Origin: Actinomycetes bacterium
Lineage (GTDB): Bacteria > Actinomycetota > Actinomycetes > Propionibacteriales > Propionibacteriaceae
Length of the DNA stretch: 64,000 nucleotides
NCBI GenBank assembly: GCA_023392635.1
Contig: JAEVYS010000105.1
Location: 1 to 64,000, forward strand
Direction of reading: 5' to 3'
Positions 26,459 through 35,302 of this stretch are shown one piece after another (within the stretch, counting starts at the first letter, position 1; each line of letters opens with the position of its first letter). The notes beneath the pieces were generated by a model. It searched no databases and was not told the origin of the DNA. It saw only the letters and a list, made by a program, of their open reading frames with translations. A program made the translations under genes and the position numbers.

Positions 26459-27151
26459 TCAGTCGTCGGAGTTGTCGTTGTCGCCGTCGCCACCCTGATC
26501 CTCGTCGTCACCGCCATGGTGGTTCCCGCTGCCGCTCTTGCTGGAGTGGCTGCCCTGGTCGTCGTCGCCCTGGTCGTCGCCGTCCTCGCCCTTGTCGTCG
26601 TTGTCCTCCCGGGACGCAGCCTGGTGATCATCACCCTGATCGTTGGCGTCTTCGCCCTGATCGTCGGCGTCCTGCTCGTCCTTGGTGGGGGCGGGGGTGG
26701 CAGTGGGCTCGTCCTCGCCTTGGTCGTCGGGCTGCTCCGATGCCGTCGGCTCGGGAGCTGGGCGCACGCTCGTCGGCGCCGGGGCCGGGCTGCTCTCAAC
26801 CGGACCGGCCGGAAGAAACTGCGCGAGCGGGCCACCACCCATCGCACTCGCCACTCCCACCCCGCTCAGCGCAATCAGGGCCGCGATCACCGCGCCGACG
26901 AAAAAGCGGTGGCTCTTGAAGCTGAAGATGTCCTTCATGGTCTTCCTCCTGTGGGTGTGGAGCCCGTTCCGGACGGCCCGGGCTTCCCGCGTGACAGCAG
27001 CCAGATGAACTCCTTCGCTGCCAGTGGCGGACAACCCCGCGTACGCGGAGCCCACCACTTCCAAGAAGGCGGAGACCTCCCCCCAGGTCGGGTCGTCGCC
27101 CGGCAAGCCCCTCCCCAACAAGCGAGACTCTTGCGCGTCGTCGATACCCAT
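26459..27151 (-). CDS. Single-span membrane protein with Asp/Gly-rich extracellular tail
   Basis: 230 residues. The N-terminal 75 residues contain a short helical domain (PTWGEVSAFLEVVGSAY and EGVHLAAVTREARAV) resembling the small cytoplasmic part of anti-sigma-like actinobacterial proteins. One membrane helix follows (FFVGAVIAALIALSGVGVAS). The rest is a Pro/Ala/Ser linker and a strongly acidic low-complexity tail with DDQGEDANDQGDD-type repeats. ATG 27151 is preceded by AAAGGTGG. It lies just upstream of the ECF sigma gene on the same strand. An anti-sigma role is plausible; the acidic tail could bind calcium or basic polymers. Confidence 0.7.
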   Translation of the reverse strand: MGIDDAQESRLLGRGLPGDDPTWGEVSAFLEVVGSAYAGLSATGSEGVHLAAVTREARAVRNGLHTHRRKTMKDIFSFKSHRFFVGAVIAALIALSGVGVASAMGGGPLAQFLPAGPVESSPAPAPTSVRPAPEPTASEQPDDQGEDEPTATPAPTKDEQDADDQGEDANDQGDDHQAASREDNDDKGEDGDDQGDDDQGSHSSKSGSGNHHGGDDEDQGGDGDNDNSDD

Positions 27152-27421
27152 GACCACCTTTCCAACCAGTAGACCGGCCAATCGGCCACGAACGTTACGG
27201 AAGAAGCCGAAGTCGCATATGCATGAACCTGCCATCGCGCGAGCATGCGGGACCAGCGCTCACCGACCCCAATCACGACACCACCCAAGCCACGCTCCGG
27301 CGTGCGAAGCTCTGGGGGAGCGTCCGAACCGACGCTTGGTGTGAGCCGCCCCCAAGATCATCATGCCTAGCCGGGAGCCGAGGTCTGCGGTGCGTCCGCG
27401 TGCCGACTCAGGGGCTGCGGG

Positions 27422-28270
27422 GTGGGTAAGGATGTGGATGAGCGGACGCCGACACGGTCGGAGGGCCGACTGAGTTTCGCCGGCGCCATGGGGGCGCGGA
27501 TGCCGAACAACAACAGCTTCATTTCAAGTGACTCGCCGGGCGAGGGGTGGCGTGGCGGTTCGGGGTCGATCGGATGGCGGCTGATCGCCGTGGTCTCCCT
27601 GGCCGCTAGAGCCCTCGGCGGCGCGCATTGTGGTATCAGCGCTTGCGCTGCCGGAAGGATGCCGGAAACTATCGCAGCCACGGACGTCACCCCGGTGCAA
27701 CTCGACCGACTGCAGGCCCAGCTCGGTCAAGGTCCGAGTCTCCTGCCGTGCGATTCGGTGATTGCTAGCGGTGACGTCGCCTACGATCCGCGATGGCCTC
27801 AGTTCGCGCCGTTGTGCGCGGAGAGGACCGGCGTACGCAGCATCCTTTGCGCTCCGATTCTCCTCACCGGCACGACCCACTCCACTCTCACCTGCGCATC
27901 TCCTGCGGCCGGTGCGTTCCGAAGCGTCCACGCTCTGCTTGCTCAGCGAATTGCCCGCTTGGCAGCGCCCCTCATCGAGTCTTACGTCGCGGACGAACGC
28001 ACTCGATCCTGGCTTGAGTCGCTTGACGGTCCCGGTCAGACGGCGAGGGCGCTCGGAATCGTGATGGCCCGGTACCGAGTGACCTCCTCCGCCGCGTTCG
28101 TCATGCTGATGGAGGCGGGCCAAGACGTTGAGCTGGGCCTCCTCGAGGTCGCTGCAAAGGTCTTGCTCACCGGACGGCTTCCGGATCGGGCCCCCGGAAA
28201 GGCCGGACTGCTTCCCGTCGACGAGTCACAACAACGTGAACGGGACCACCACCACCCAGACGCCTCATGA
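27422..28270 (+). CDS. GAF-ANTAR domain RNA-binding antiterminator
   Basis: The product is a two-domain regulator. A GAF-like sensor spans roughly AVVSLAARALGGAHCGISAC to RIARLAAPLIE. A C-terminal ANTAR domain starts ARALGIVMARYRVTSSAAFVML and ends EVAAKVLLTGRLP. ANTAR domains bind paired hairpins in nascent RNA to prevent termination. The first ~50 residues are unlike the family, so the true start may be inside (for example ATG 27489). The GTG 27422 start given is the longest reading. No clear target gene is adjacent. Confidence 0.75.
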   Translation: MGKDVDERTPTRSEGRLSFAGAMGARMPNNNSFISSDSPGEGWRGGSGSIGWRLIAVVSLAARALGGAHCGISACAAGRMPETIAATDVTPVQLDRLQAQLGQGPSLLPCDSVIASGDVAYDPRWPQFAPLCAERTGVRSILCAPILLTGTTHSTLTCASPAAGAFRSVHALLAQRIARLAAPLIESYVADERTRSWLESLDGPGQTARALGIVMARYRVTSSAAFVMLMEAGQDVELGLLEVAAKVLLTGRLPDRAPGKAGLLPVDESQQRERDHHHPDAS

Positions 28271-28528
28271 CGTCACCGCAGGACGCGACGACGGGAAGGC
28301 GGGTCCAGCATCAGGGCTACCGCGACAATGCGGCCCATCCAGACAACTAATGCGGTCTCGGTAAGCCACCGAGAACCCTGTTCGCCACCCGGCCACCGGC
28401 GTCTTGTGCAGACGATGGGTACCCGTGGCGCCGGGTGTTCGGCAACTCGTGCTGTCGGTGACCTACTCACCCGGTTGGCCACCGCGGGCCGCCGCCGCGC
28501 GGCGGGCGACCCGTGGCGCCGGATCTGG

Positions 28529-28870
28529 TCAGAGGTCTCGGTCGTAGTATCCGCCGACGCTGTCCCGGTAGTCAGCGCTGCGGTACGTGCTCGAGTCGAA
28601 CTCGGGTGCGTCCTTGATCTGGTCCTTCGTCCGGTTAACGAAGACGGTGCTGTCGTTGTGGTCGACGTTGCTGACCAGTCCGGCCGGAAGCATGACCTTC
28701 TTGCCGAAGATCCAGGGGCCGGTGTCGACGACGAGGTAGCCGGCGCCGACCTCGCTGGAGGCTTCGTCCACCTTGCCGATGTCGCCGTCGCTGGCATGCA
28801 CGGTGTAGCCGACCAGGTTCATGGTCGACCAGTCCTCCGAGCCCGAGTAGCTCCACATGTCTGTTGTCAT
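28529..28870 (-). CDS. PRC-barrel domain protein
   Basis: 113 residues with the PRC-barrel beta strands: LVGYTVHASDGDIGKVDEAS, YLVVDTGPWIFGKKVMLPAG and a DSTVFVNRTKDQIKDAPEF end. Members bind RNA, proteins or membranes and often respond to stress; no catalytic site is known. ATG 28870 is preferred over the one at 28879 because AAGGGATG then has correct spacing. It stands alone on the minus strand. Confidence 0.85.
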   Translation of the reverse strand: MTTDMWSYSGSEDWSTMNLVGYTVHASDGDIGKVDEASSEVGAGYLVVDTGPWIFGKKVMLPAGLVSNVDHNDSTVFVNRTKDQIKDAPEFDSSTYRSADYRDSVGGYYDRDL

Positions 28871-28938
28871 GAGGATCATCCCTTCGTGAGTGGAGACAGT
28901 GGTGTGCCTCCTCCTCCTCCGATACCCACTCGCTCTAC

Positions 28939-28986
28939 GGGGACACCGCCAGCGCGCGCTGGCCCCGGGGACACCGCCAGCGCGCG
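28939..28986 (+). repeat. Short tandem repeat, 20-base unit, period 28
   Basis: GGGGACACCGCCAGCGCGCG occurs at 28939-28958 and 28967-28986, with the palindrome CCAGCGCGCGCTGG across the first copy end. It lies between the divergent PRC-barrel and LamG genes and may be regulatory. Confidence 0.5.
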
Positions 28987-29111
28987 TGGGACCGGCTCCG
29001 CAAGGAGTGGTGGAAGAACTGCGAAGACTCGCTGTCGCGGGGATTGCGCAAGGCCGGACTGGGCGAACTTAATGGGATTAGCCGCGCGGGCGGTGGGCGT
29101 CGGGGGGTGGC

Positions 29112-31550
29112 ATGCTGCAGGTGTTCGGTTGGCGGCGTCCGGGCGGCATTCCCGGCGAGCACTTGGTACCGGTGGCGACCAGCCGACGACATCGAGCCGG
29201 GGCTCGCTGCCTCGGCCTGGCGCTGGCCACCGCTCTGATCTGGGGAGCGCCACTCGTGGCCCCTCGCCCGGGGAGCGCGGCCCCGCTCGGGCACCCCGCA
29301 CCGGTCCAGCCCCGCGACGGCGGAGCGATGACCGCGGATGCGCTTCCGACCGCGCAGATCGACGACGGTGTGGCGTGGACGGTGAAGGTCGTCGGCAGCA
29401 CGGTGTACGCGGGCGGCACCTTCGCCCACGCCCGGCCGGCCGGGGCCGCTCCGCGTACCAACCTCGTCCCGCGGCAGAACGTGCTCGCCTTCGATCTGGC
29501 GACAGGGGTCCTCACCCCGTTCGCGCCCGCCATCAACGGCACCGTGAGGGCGATTGCTGCGACGCCGGACGGCTCCGTGCTCTACGTCGGAGGATCATTC
29601 ACATCCGTGGACGGGACGCCCCGCGACAACCTGGCCGCGTTCAACACCGCGACCGGCGAACTCCTCGATACCTTCGCCCCCTCGATCACTGGCACTGGCG
29701 TGTACGCGATCGCAGCCACCGACACCGCGGTCTACCTCGGGGGCAAGTTCAGCGCGGCCAACGGGATCGCGCGTCGCAACCTTGCTGCCTTCACCGCGGG
29801 TGGGACGCTCACCAACTGGGCACCGACGGCCGATTGGCAGGTCGAGGCCATGATCGTCAACCCCAGCGGCAGCAGGGTCATCATTGGGGGGCGGTTCTAT
29901 GCCGTGAACGGCCGGGTGCGTCGGGGAATGGCCGCGCTGAGTCCCATCGACGGGTCTCTCCGGCCCTGGGCCGCGAACCGCCGGATCAAGAACGGCTGGA
30001 ACCGGGCCCCCTACATCAACCGCGCCGGCATCTGGTCCCTGTCTACCGATGGCAACTCGGTGTTCGGGACCGGGTGGGTGTATGCCAAACGCACCATCGG
30101 CAACCTGGAGGGCAGCTTCGCCCTCGACCCCGAGAGCGGGGCGATCAAGTGGATCGAGGACTGCCACGGCGATCAGTACGGCACCTATTCCGACAAGACT
30201 TACGTGTACGTGGCGGGCCATCCGCACGATTGCGAGTCGGTTGGCGGCTTCCCGCAGAAGAGCGACGCACCAACCAACATGCGATATGCGCTCGCGCTCA
30301 CCGCGGAACGGAAGGGCACCCTGTGGCGTACACCACGCATCGACCGGCGCTACACCAACTGGAATGGGTACCCGGCCCCAGCCATCGTCGGCTGGTTCCC
30401 CGAGTTCCGTGCCGGAACGGTCACCGGGCAGAGTCAGGCCTTGTGGGCCCTCGCGGGAGCCGGGGAATACCTGGTCGCCGCAGGTGAGTTCCCGACCGTG
30501 AACGGCAGGACGCAGGCCGGATTGGTGCGCTTCGCACGGCCGACGGTTCAACCCCCTCGCCAGGGCCCGGTCTTCGCCGGGGCCGGCTGGCCCCCCACCC
30601 TCCGTTCGCTCGGCAGCGGCACCGTGCGGGTGTCGATTCCTGGCAACGTCGACCTCGACGACCTGTCCCTGTCCTACACCGTGACCCGGGACGACGCCGA
30701 CCTCCCGGTGCACGCGACGACGATGGTCACCACCTTCTGGAACCGGTCGATGCTGGGATTCCTGGACACGGGCCTCACCCCGGGCGGCCAGTACACCTAC
30801 CGGGTCACAGCCAGCGACGCGGACGGGAACACCGCAACGAGTGCCCCTGCCGCGATCACCGTTCCGGGCGACATCGCACCCGCCTACCCCAACCGCGTCC
30901 TGGCCGACGGTGCCAGCCTCTACTGGCGCCTGGGCAGCCCCGACGGTGGCAGCGCGGACGTGGTGGGCTTCAACGACGGAATGAATGGGACCGGAGTGAC
31001 CGACGCACCCACCGCCGCGCTCGACGCCGGCACGAGCTCCCGATTCGCCAAGTCCGCGGACGCGACGGCTGCGGGCACGCTGAGACAACTGAGTCCCGAC
31101 CAGTTCTCCGCCGAGGTGTGGTTCAGGACCACCACGACACGAGGTGGCCGTCTCATGGGGTTCGGAATCGATCCGGCCCGCACCTCACGTACCGACGAGC
31201 GGCAGGTGTACTTGTCCAGGTCAGGGCGGCTCGCTTTCGGAATCCGGCAGAACAACGCACGCAGGGTGATCACCACTTCCGGCAGCTACCGCGACGGAGC
31301 ATGGCACCACGTGGTCGCCACGCTGTCCGCGGCGGGAGCAGCGCTCTATGTCGACGGTGTCCTCGCCCGGTCCTCCGCCGGGATGTTCAGGGGCGAGGGC
31401 TACTACGGCTACTGGCGCCTGGGCGGCAAGGTGGCCCCAAGCTGGCCCGGCAGCGGCGGGACGAGCTACTTCTCCGGCGATCTCGACGAGTTCGCCGTCT
31501 ACCCGTCCGCTCTGGACCCGACCGTGATCCAGATGCACCACGCCCGCTGA
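29112..31550 (+). CDS. Secreted beta-propeller / LamG domain protein
   Basis: 812 residues. A long basic N-region and hydrophobic core (CLGLALATALIWGAPLVA) with an SAA cleavage site around residue 56 indicate export. Residues ~80-480 have repeated units of the type VYAGGTF..., LAAFDxATG, YVGGSFTSVDGTPRDNLAAF and LGGKFSAANG, a propeller of the delta-60/kelch kind. A fibronectin-like segment follows (SYTVTRDDADLP to YRVTASDADGNT). The C-terminal ~200 residues form a LamG/concanavalin-like domain (FSAEVWFRTTTTRGG to WHHVVATLSAAGAALYVDG). Such proteins bind surface glycans or matrix. No sortase signal is seen. Confidence 0.8.
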   Translation: MLQVFGWRRPGGIPGEHLVPVATSRRHRAGARCLGLALATALIWGAPLVAPRPGSAAPLGHPAPVQPRDGGAMTADALPTAQIDDGVAWTVKVVGSTVYAGGTFAHARPAGAAPRTNLVPRQNVLAFDLATGVLTPFAPAINGTVRAIAATPDGSVLYVGGSFTSVDGTPRDNLAAFNTATGELLDTFAPSITGTGVYAIAATDTAVYLGGKFSAANGIARRNLAAFTAGGTLTNWAPTADWQVEAMIVNPSGSRVIIGGRFYAVNGRVRRGMAALSPIDGSLRPWAANRRIKNGWNRAPYINRAGIWSLSTDGNSVFGTGWVYAKRTIGNLEGSFALDPESGAIKWIEDCHGDQYGTYSDKTYVYVAGHPHDCESVGGFPQKSDAPTNMRYALALTAERKGTLWRTPRIDRRYTNWNGYPAPAIVGWFPEFRAGTVTGQSQALWALAGAGEYLVAAGEFPTVNGRTQAGLVRFARPTVQPPRQGPVFAGAGWPPTLRSLGSGTVRVSIPGNVDLDDLSLSYTVTRDDADLPVHATTMVTTFWNRSMLGFLDTGLTPGGQYTYRVTASDADGNTATSAPAAITVPGDIAPAYPNRVLADGASLYWRLGSPDGGSADVVGFNDGMNGTGVTDAPTAALDAGTSSRFAKSADATAAGTLRQLSPDQFSAEVWFRTTTTRGGRLMGFGIDPARTSRTDERQVYLSRSGRLAFGIRQNNARRVITTSGSYRDGAWHHVVATLSAAGAALYVDGVLARSSAGMFRGEGYYGYWRLGGKVAPSWPGSGGTSYFSGDLDEFAVYPSALDPTVIQMHHAR

Positions 31551-31752
31551 CCGACCGTCCCCCGACGCCGCACCACTCGCCGAGATCGCTTGCTGCCACG
31601 CTCACGGCTGACGCGGATCCCGCCCGGACGACATCGACACGGCACAGTTCTTCCTGTTCGTGGGGCAAGCGGTCTTCGCGAGTATATTCCCTTGTCGTAT
31701 GTGCCTGGGGGTGGGTGCGGAGCAGTCATGCATTCCGGGCCGGGCACGGCAC

Positions 31753-32090
31753 TCAGGCTTCCTTCGTCAGGCGCAGCCGTTCGAGCAGCGCTGTCGCGGC
31801 GGTATGGGCGGCGGTGAGGATGTCCGTGTCGGGAGTGTCGGGAGTGTCGGCGTCTGCGGCGGCCCAGACCGCCGCGTTGATGCTCAGGATGGACACTCGT
31901 GGCAGCAGGACGTCAGAGGGCGTGGGCGATGGAAGAAGCGCCGTGAGAGCCTCCGCCACATGGTTGAGGTTGGTGCCTATCCGACCCCCGTCGCTGGCGT
32001 TCAGCGATCGGGCGAGCCGGTCTTCGGTCAGTTGCTCGATGCGCCCTCGAAGAGACGTCTGCTCGAGATGAAGGGCACTGCGGCGTGAAG
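31753..32090 (-). pseudogene. Helical protein fragment, possibly the C-terminus of a regulator
   Basis: After a TGA near 32090 the minus frame is open to 31753. It codes for TSLRGRIEQLTEDRLARSL, then VAEALTALLPSPTPSDVLL, and helices INAAVWAAAD and AHTAATALLERLRL. The pattern is like the ligand-binding C-terminus of TetR-type regulators, but there is no DNA-binding domain and no good start. Either a remnant or an unrecognised small gene. Confidence 0.35.
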
Positions 32091-32223
32091 GTCACCGCGG
32101 CATCAGGCCCAAATCGAGGAAGCGCCGACCGTGGCGCTCGGGCCGGCGGCGAAGGCGTCGGGCTCGGTCTGGTAGGCTGCTCGCCACTTCTGCAGGTGAT
32201 CCGCAGCTCGAGGGAGGTGGGAC

Positions 32224-32295
32224 GTGCGCAACCGTTGTTGCCTGAGCATGTGCTCGGTCATGTGTTGTCGCATCTCCTGCCGTAACTGTCGCTGA
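32224..32295 (+). CDS. Cysteine-rich leader peptide
   Basis: A 23-codon frame begins with GTG 32224 behind a near-perfect site (AGGGAGG at 32211-32217, six bases away). Seven of the 23 residues are Cys, with two Cys-Cys pairs (RNRCCLSMC and VMCCRISCRNCR). It ends 122 bases before the urocanase-like gene of a putative sulfur-compound catabolic operon. Known actinobacterial Cys-rich leaders upstream of sulfur genes stall ribosomes when cysteinyl-tRNA is short and so control the downstream operon. The peptide itself probably has no function. It is too short for ordinary gene calling. Reading frame and ribosome site are seen; attenuation is inferred. Confidence 0.7.
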   Translation: MRNRCCLSMCSVMCCRISCRNCR

Positions 32296-32417
32296 ACGAC
32301 ACTCCTCCTGACTGACAAGCCGGCCCCTGTCCGGGCCGTCGCACCGATCATCTCCCGCTCCCGGCAGCCGGACTCATCCGTGTCCGCTGCTCGGGAACAC
32401 ATCCTGCGGAGGCTCCC
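32296..32417 (+). promoter_or_regulatory. Candidate attenuator hairpins after the leader peptide
   Basis: Two hairpins lie between the leader stop and the first operon gene. CGGCCC/GGGCCG at 32321-32338 has a six-base loop. A longer one at 32360-32395 has about 13 pairs with two bulges, ending ~10 bases before the GGAGG site of the next gene. Ribosome position on the leader could switch these folds or expose the site. There is no U-run, so control would be translational or Rho dependent. Confidence 0.45.
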
Positions 32418-34187
32418 ATGTCTCACACGGCCACTGGGCCGGTCAGCCCCCTGCTGCTCGGCCCCGGCGCGGTGTTCCGTGCCGGCCGCGGCGCCGAACT
32501 GCGCGCGCGGAGCTGGCGCGCCGAGGCGCTGCTGCGCATGTTCGAGAACGTGCTCGAGGTGGGCGAGAACCCTGACGAACTGATCGTCTACGCCGCACTC
32601 GGCAAGGCTGCCCGCGACTGGCCGGCGGCGCGCGCGATCGCCGAGACCCTCCTCGAACTGGAGGAGGACCAGACGCTGCTGCTGCAGTCCGGGGTGCCGG
32701 TCGGTGTGTTGAGCACCGGCGCACACGCTCCCCTGGTGCTGTCGGCGGTGAACAACACGGTCGGCCGCTGGGCGACGCCGGAACGCTTCTACGAGCGAGC
32801 CGCCGCGGGAGAGACGATGTGGGGCGGCCTGACCGCCGCCGCGTGGCAGTACATCGGGCGCCAGGGTGTGCTGCAGGGCACCTACGAGTTGTTCGGGGCG
32901 GTGGCCCGGACCCACTTCGCAGCCGGGGCGGGCAGCGAGCGGGATGCGCTGGCGGGGCGGTGGGTCCTCACCTCCGGGATGGGCGGAATGGGATCGTCGC
33001 AACCGATCAGCGCAACCCTGCAGGGACTCAGTTCGCTCACCGTGGAGGTCGACCCGGCGAAGGTGGCGCGGCTGTCGGCAGCGGGCGCGCTCGACCTGGT
33101 CACCGATGACCTCGACCGTGCGCTCACCGCAGTGAATGACGCCCGGCGGGAACGGCGGGTGGTGGCCGTCGGGCTGATCGGGAACGCCGCCGACGTCTTC
33201 CCGCAGGTGGTGGCACGCTGCATCGTCCCGGATATCGTCACCGACCAGACCGCGGCCCACGATGCGCGCTACGGGTACCTGCCACGCGGCTACGACCTCG
33301 AGTCTTGGCGGTCACTGCGCGAACGCCACCCCGAACAGGTCGAGAGGGACGCCCGGTCGTCGATCGCCGTCCAGGTGGATGCCATGCTCGCGATGGCCGA
33401 TTCCGGCGCGGTGGTGTTCGAGAACGGCAACAACCTGCGCGTCCAGGCGGCCGAACACCTCGGCGCCGACGCGGCGCGGGTCTGGCGGATCCCGGGGTTC
33501 ATGGAGGCCTACCTGCGTCCGCTGTTCGCGCGCGGTATCGGCCCGTTCCGGTGGGTGTGCCTCTCCGGCTCCGAGGACGACCTGGCGGTCCTGGACCACC
33601 TGGCGTCCCGGCTGTTCCCGGCCCGTCCGGAGGTGGCGCGCTGGATCAGCCGGGCGCGTGACGCGGTTCCCGGCCAGGGGCTGCCGGCACGTTCATGCTG
33701 GTTGGGTCATGGCGAACGATCGGCCTTCGCCCTCGCCACCAACGACCTGGTCGCGGACGGGACGCTGACCGCACCGGTGCTGTTCAGCCGCGACCACCTC
33801 GACGCCGCCGCCATGACCCACCCCCGGATCGGTACTGAAGGGATGCGTGACGGCTCTGACGGGGTGAGCGACTTTCCCCTGCTCGACGGACTGCTGCTCG
33901 CCGCCACCGGCGCGGACCTGGTCGCGATCCACTCCGGGGGCGGTGGCTACTCCGGCTGGATGCAGTCCGCCGGCGTGTCGATCGTCGCCGACGGTGCCAC
34001 CGCGACCGCCGTCCGGCTTCGGCGAGCCCTCGACGCCGACAGCGGGCTCGGAGTGCTGCGCCACGCCGCCGCTGGCTATCCCGAGGCCGAACTCAGCATC
34101 GCCGCGGGCGGCGAAACCGGGGAGGCACCTTTGACCTGGATACCCCGCCCCGGAGGGCAGGATCCCGAACCGCAGGAGGAACGATGA
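32418..34187 (+). CDS. Urocanate hydratase family enzyme, candidate (S-methyl)thiourocanate hydratase
   Basis: 589 residues with the urocanase NAD-binding core. Motifs in order: YAALGKAARDW, VLSAVNNTVGRWATPE, WGGLTAAAWQYIGRQG, TSGMGGMGSSQP (usually TSGLGGMGGAQP), VPDIVTDQTAAHDARYGYLP and ENGNNLRVQA. The C-terminal loop is divergent (HSGGGGYSGWMQSAGV instead of the canonical GGGVGIGYSQHAG), which suggests a different ring substrate. Canonical urocanases hydrate urocanate to imidazolonepropionate using bound NAD+. The gene starts at ATG 32418 behind GGAGG and its stop overlaps the DUF917 start (ATGA). No hutI or hutH of the normal type accompanies it. The association with DUF917 and a MIO-less lyase points to a thiolated urocanate. 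Confidence 0.85.
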   Translation: MSHTATGPVSPLLLGPGAVFRAGRGAELRARSWRAEALLRMFENVLEVGENPDELIVYAALGKAARDWPAARAIAETLLELEEDQTLLLQSGVPVGVLSTGAHAPLVLSAVNNTVGRWATPERFYERAAAGETMWGGLTAAAWQYIGRQGVLQGTYELFGAVARTHFAAGAGSERDALAGRWVLTSGMGGMGSSQPISATLQGLSSLTVEVDPAKVARLSAAGALDLVTDDLDRALTAVNDARRERRVVAVGLIGNAADVFPQVVARCIVPDIVTDQTAAHDARYGYLPRGYDLESWRSLRERHPEQVERDARSSIAVQVDAMLAMADSGAVVFENGNNLRVQAAEHLGADAARVWRIPGFMEAYLRPLFARGIGPFRWVCLSGSEDDLAVLDHLASRLFPARPEVARWISRARDAVPGQGLPARSCWLGHGERSAFALATNDLVADGTLTAPVLFSRDHLDAAAMTHPRIGTEGMRDGSDGVSDFPLLDGLLLAATGADLVAIHSGGGGYSGWMQSAGVSIVADGATATAVRLRRALDADSGLGVLRHAAAGYPEAELSIAAGGETGEAPLTWIPRPGGQDPEPQEER

Positions 34188-35302
34188 GAGAACTCACCAG
34201 CGAAGACGCGCGCAACGCCGTTCTCGGCGGGGGCGTGCTGGCCTGCGGCGGAGGCGGCTGGAAGCACCACGGCGAGCTGATGGGCACGCTCGCCACCAGC
34301 CTTGAGCGGCCGCGCCTGGCCTCCGTCGACGAGCTGTCCGACGACACCTGGGTGGCCACGGTGACCGCGATCGGGGCTCCCGCTGCGAAGGACTGGGAGA
34401 TCCGGCCGGTTGACTACGTCCACGCCCTGCAGGAACTGATCCGGGTGGCCGGCGTGCCGATCAGTGCGGTGATGACCGCGCAGAACGGCTACTCGACCAC
34501 GTTGAACGGCTGGATCCAGTCCGCCGTGCTCGGCGTCACCGTGCTCGACACCGCCGGCGACGTGCGGGCCCACCCCACCGGCAAGCTCGGCGGCCTTGGC
34601 CTGGGCGAGCGCGACGGCTACGAGTCGCTCCAAGTGGTCAGCGGCGGCAACCGCGCCCTCCACGGCCACTTCCTCAGCATCAACAAGGGGCACCTGAACA
34701 CGGTCGACAACGTGCTCAGGGACATCTCCGTGAGAACCGGCGGGTTCATCGCGTCCGCCCGCAACCCGGTCGAGCTCGAGTGGGTGCGGGCCAACGGGGC
34801 GCACGGCTCCATCTCGCTGGCGCTCGACCTGGGCGCCGACCTGGCCGCTGCGCGTCAACACGGGGCCGATGCCGCGGTGGACGCGGTGCGTGAGCGCCTC
34901 GGCGCTGACGTGATCGACGCCGGCACGCTGCGCATCGAGAAGCGCACCCGGACGCTGGGCGGCTGGGACCACGGGACCTTCCGCATCGGTGACCACACCG
35001 TGCCCTACCTGAACGAGTACATGGCCGTCGACAACGCCGACGGCCGGGTCGCCACCTACCCCGACACCATCGTGATCCTGGACCGGGCCACCGGCGAGGG
35101 CCTCGCCGTGAAGGACGCCGGCCGCGGCGGCCAGGACGTCGCCCTCCTCGTCTCCAGGGCCGGACGCCTGCCCGTCTCCAGCTCCAGCATCGACCGGGCC
35201 GGCCTGGCCGAATGCGAGCAGATCATGGGCATCGACTTCCTCACCCACCTCGACCCGGCCCTGCGTCCCGGCACCGCCGCCTACGCCGGGAGCCCCCAAT
35301 GA
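34184..35302 (+). CDS. DUF917 family protein, candidate thiohydantoin desulfurase
   Basis: 372 residues of the DUF917 family: N-terminal LGGGVLACGGGGWKHHGELMG with conserved Gly/Cys/His, VTAIGAPAAKDWEIRP, MTAQNGYSTTLNGWIQSAVL and the C-terminal FLTHLDPALRPGTAAYAGSPQ. From established work as I remember it, DUF917 enzymes remove sulfur from S-methyl-thiohydantoin or thiohydantoin propionate in ergothioneine-type breakdown; other members sit with hydantoinases. Here the start overlaps the hydratase stop and the stop overlaps the lyase start (both ATGA), so all three are translated together. It would release sulfide or methanethiol and leave a hydantoin propionate on the way to glutamate. Confidence 0.8.
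   Translation: MRELTSEDARNAVLGGGVLACGGGGWKHHGELMGTLATSLERPRLASVDELSDDTWVATVTAIGAPAAKDWEIRPVDYVHALQELIRVAGVPISAVMTAQNGYSTTLNGWIQSAVLGVTVLDTAGDVRAHPTGKLGGLGLGERDGYESLQVVSGGNRALHGHFLSINKGHLNTVDNVLRDISVRTGGFIASARNPVELEWVRANGAHGSISLALDLGADLAAARQHGADAAVDAVRERLGADVIDAGTLRIEKRTRTLGGWDHGTFRIGDHTVPYLNEYMAVDNADGRVATYPDTIVILDRATGEGLAVKDAGRGGQDVALLVSRAGRLPVSSSSIDRAGLAECEQIMGIDFLTHLDPALRPGTAAYAGSPQ

Noticed and set aside
28939..28986. CRISPR-like repeat
   Set aside because: Only two units with an eight-base spacing; a simple tandem duplication.
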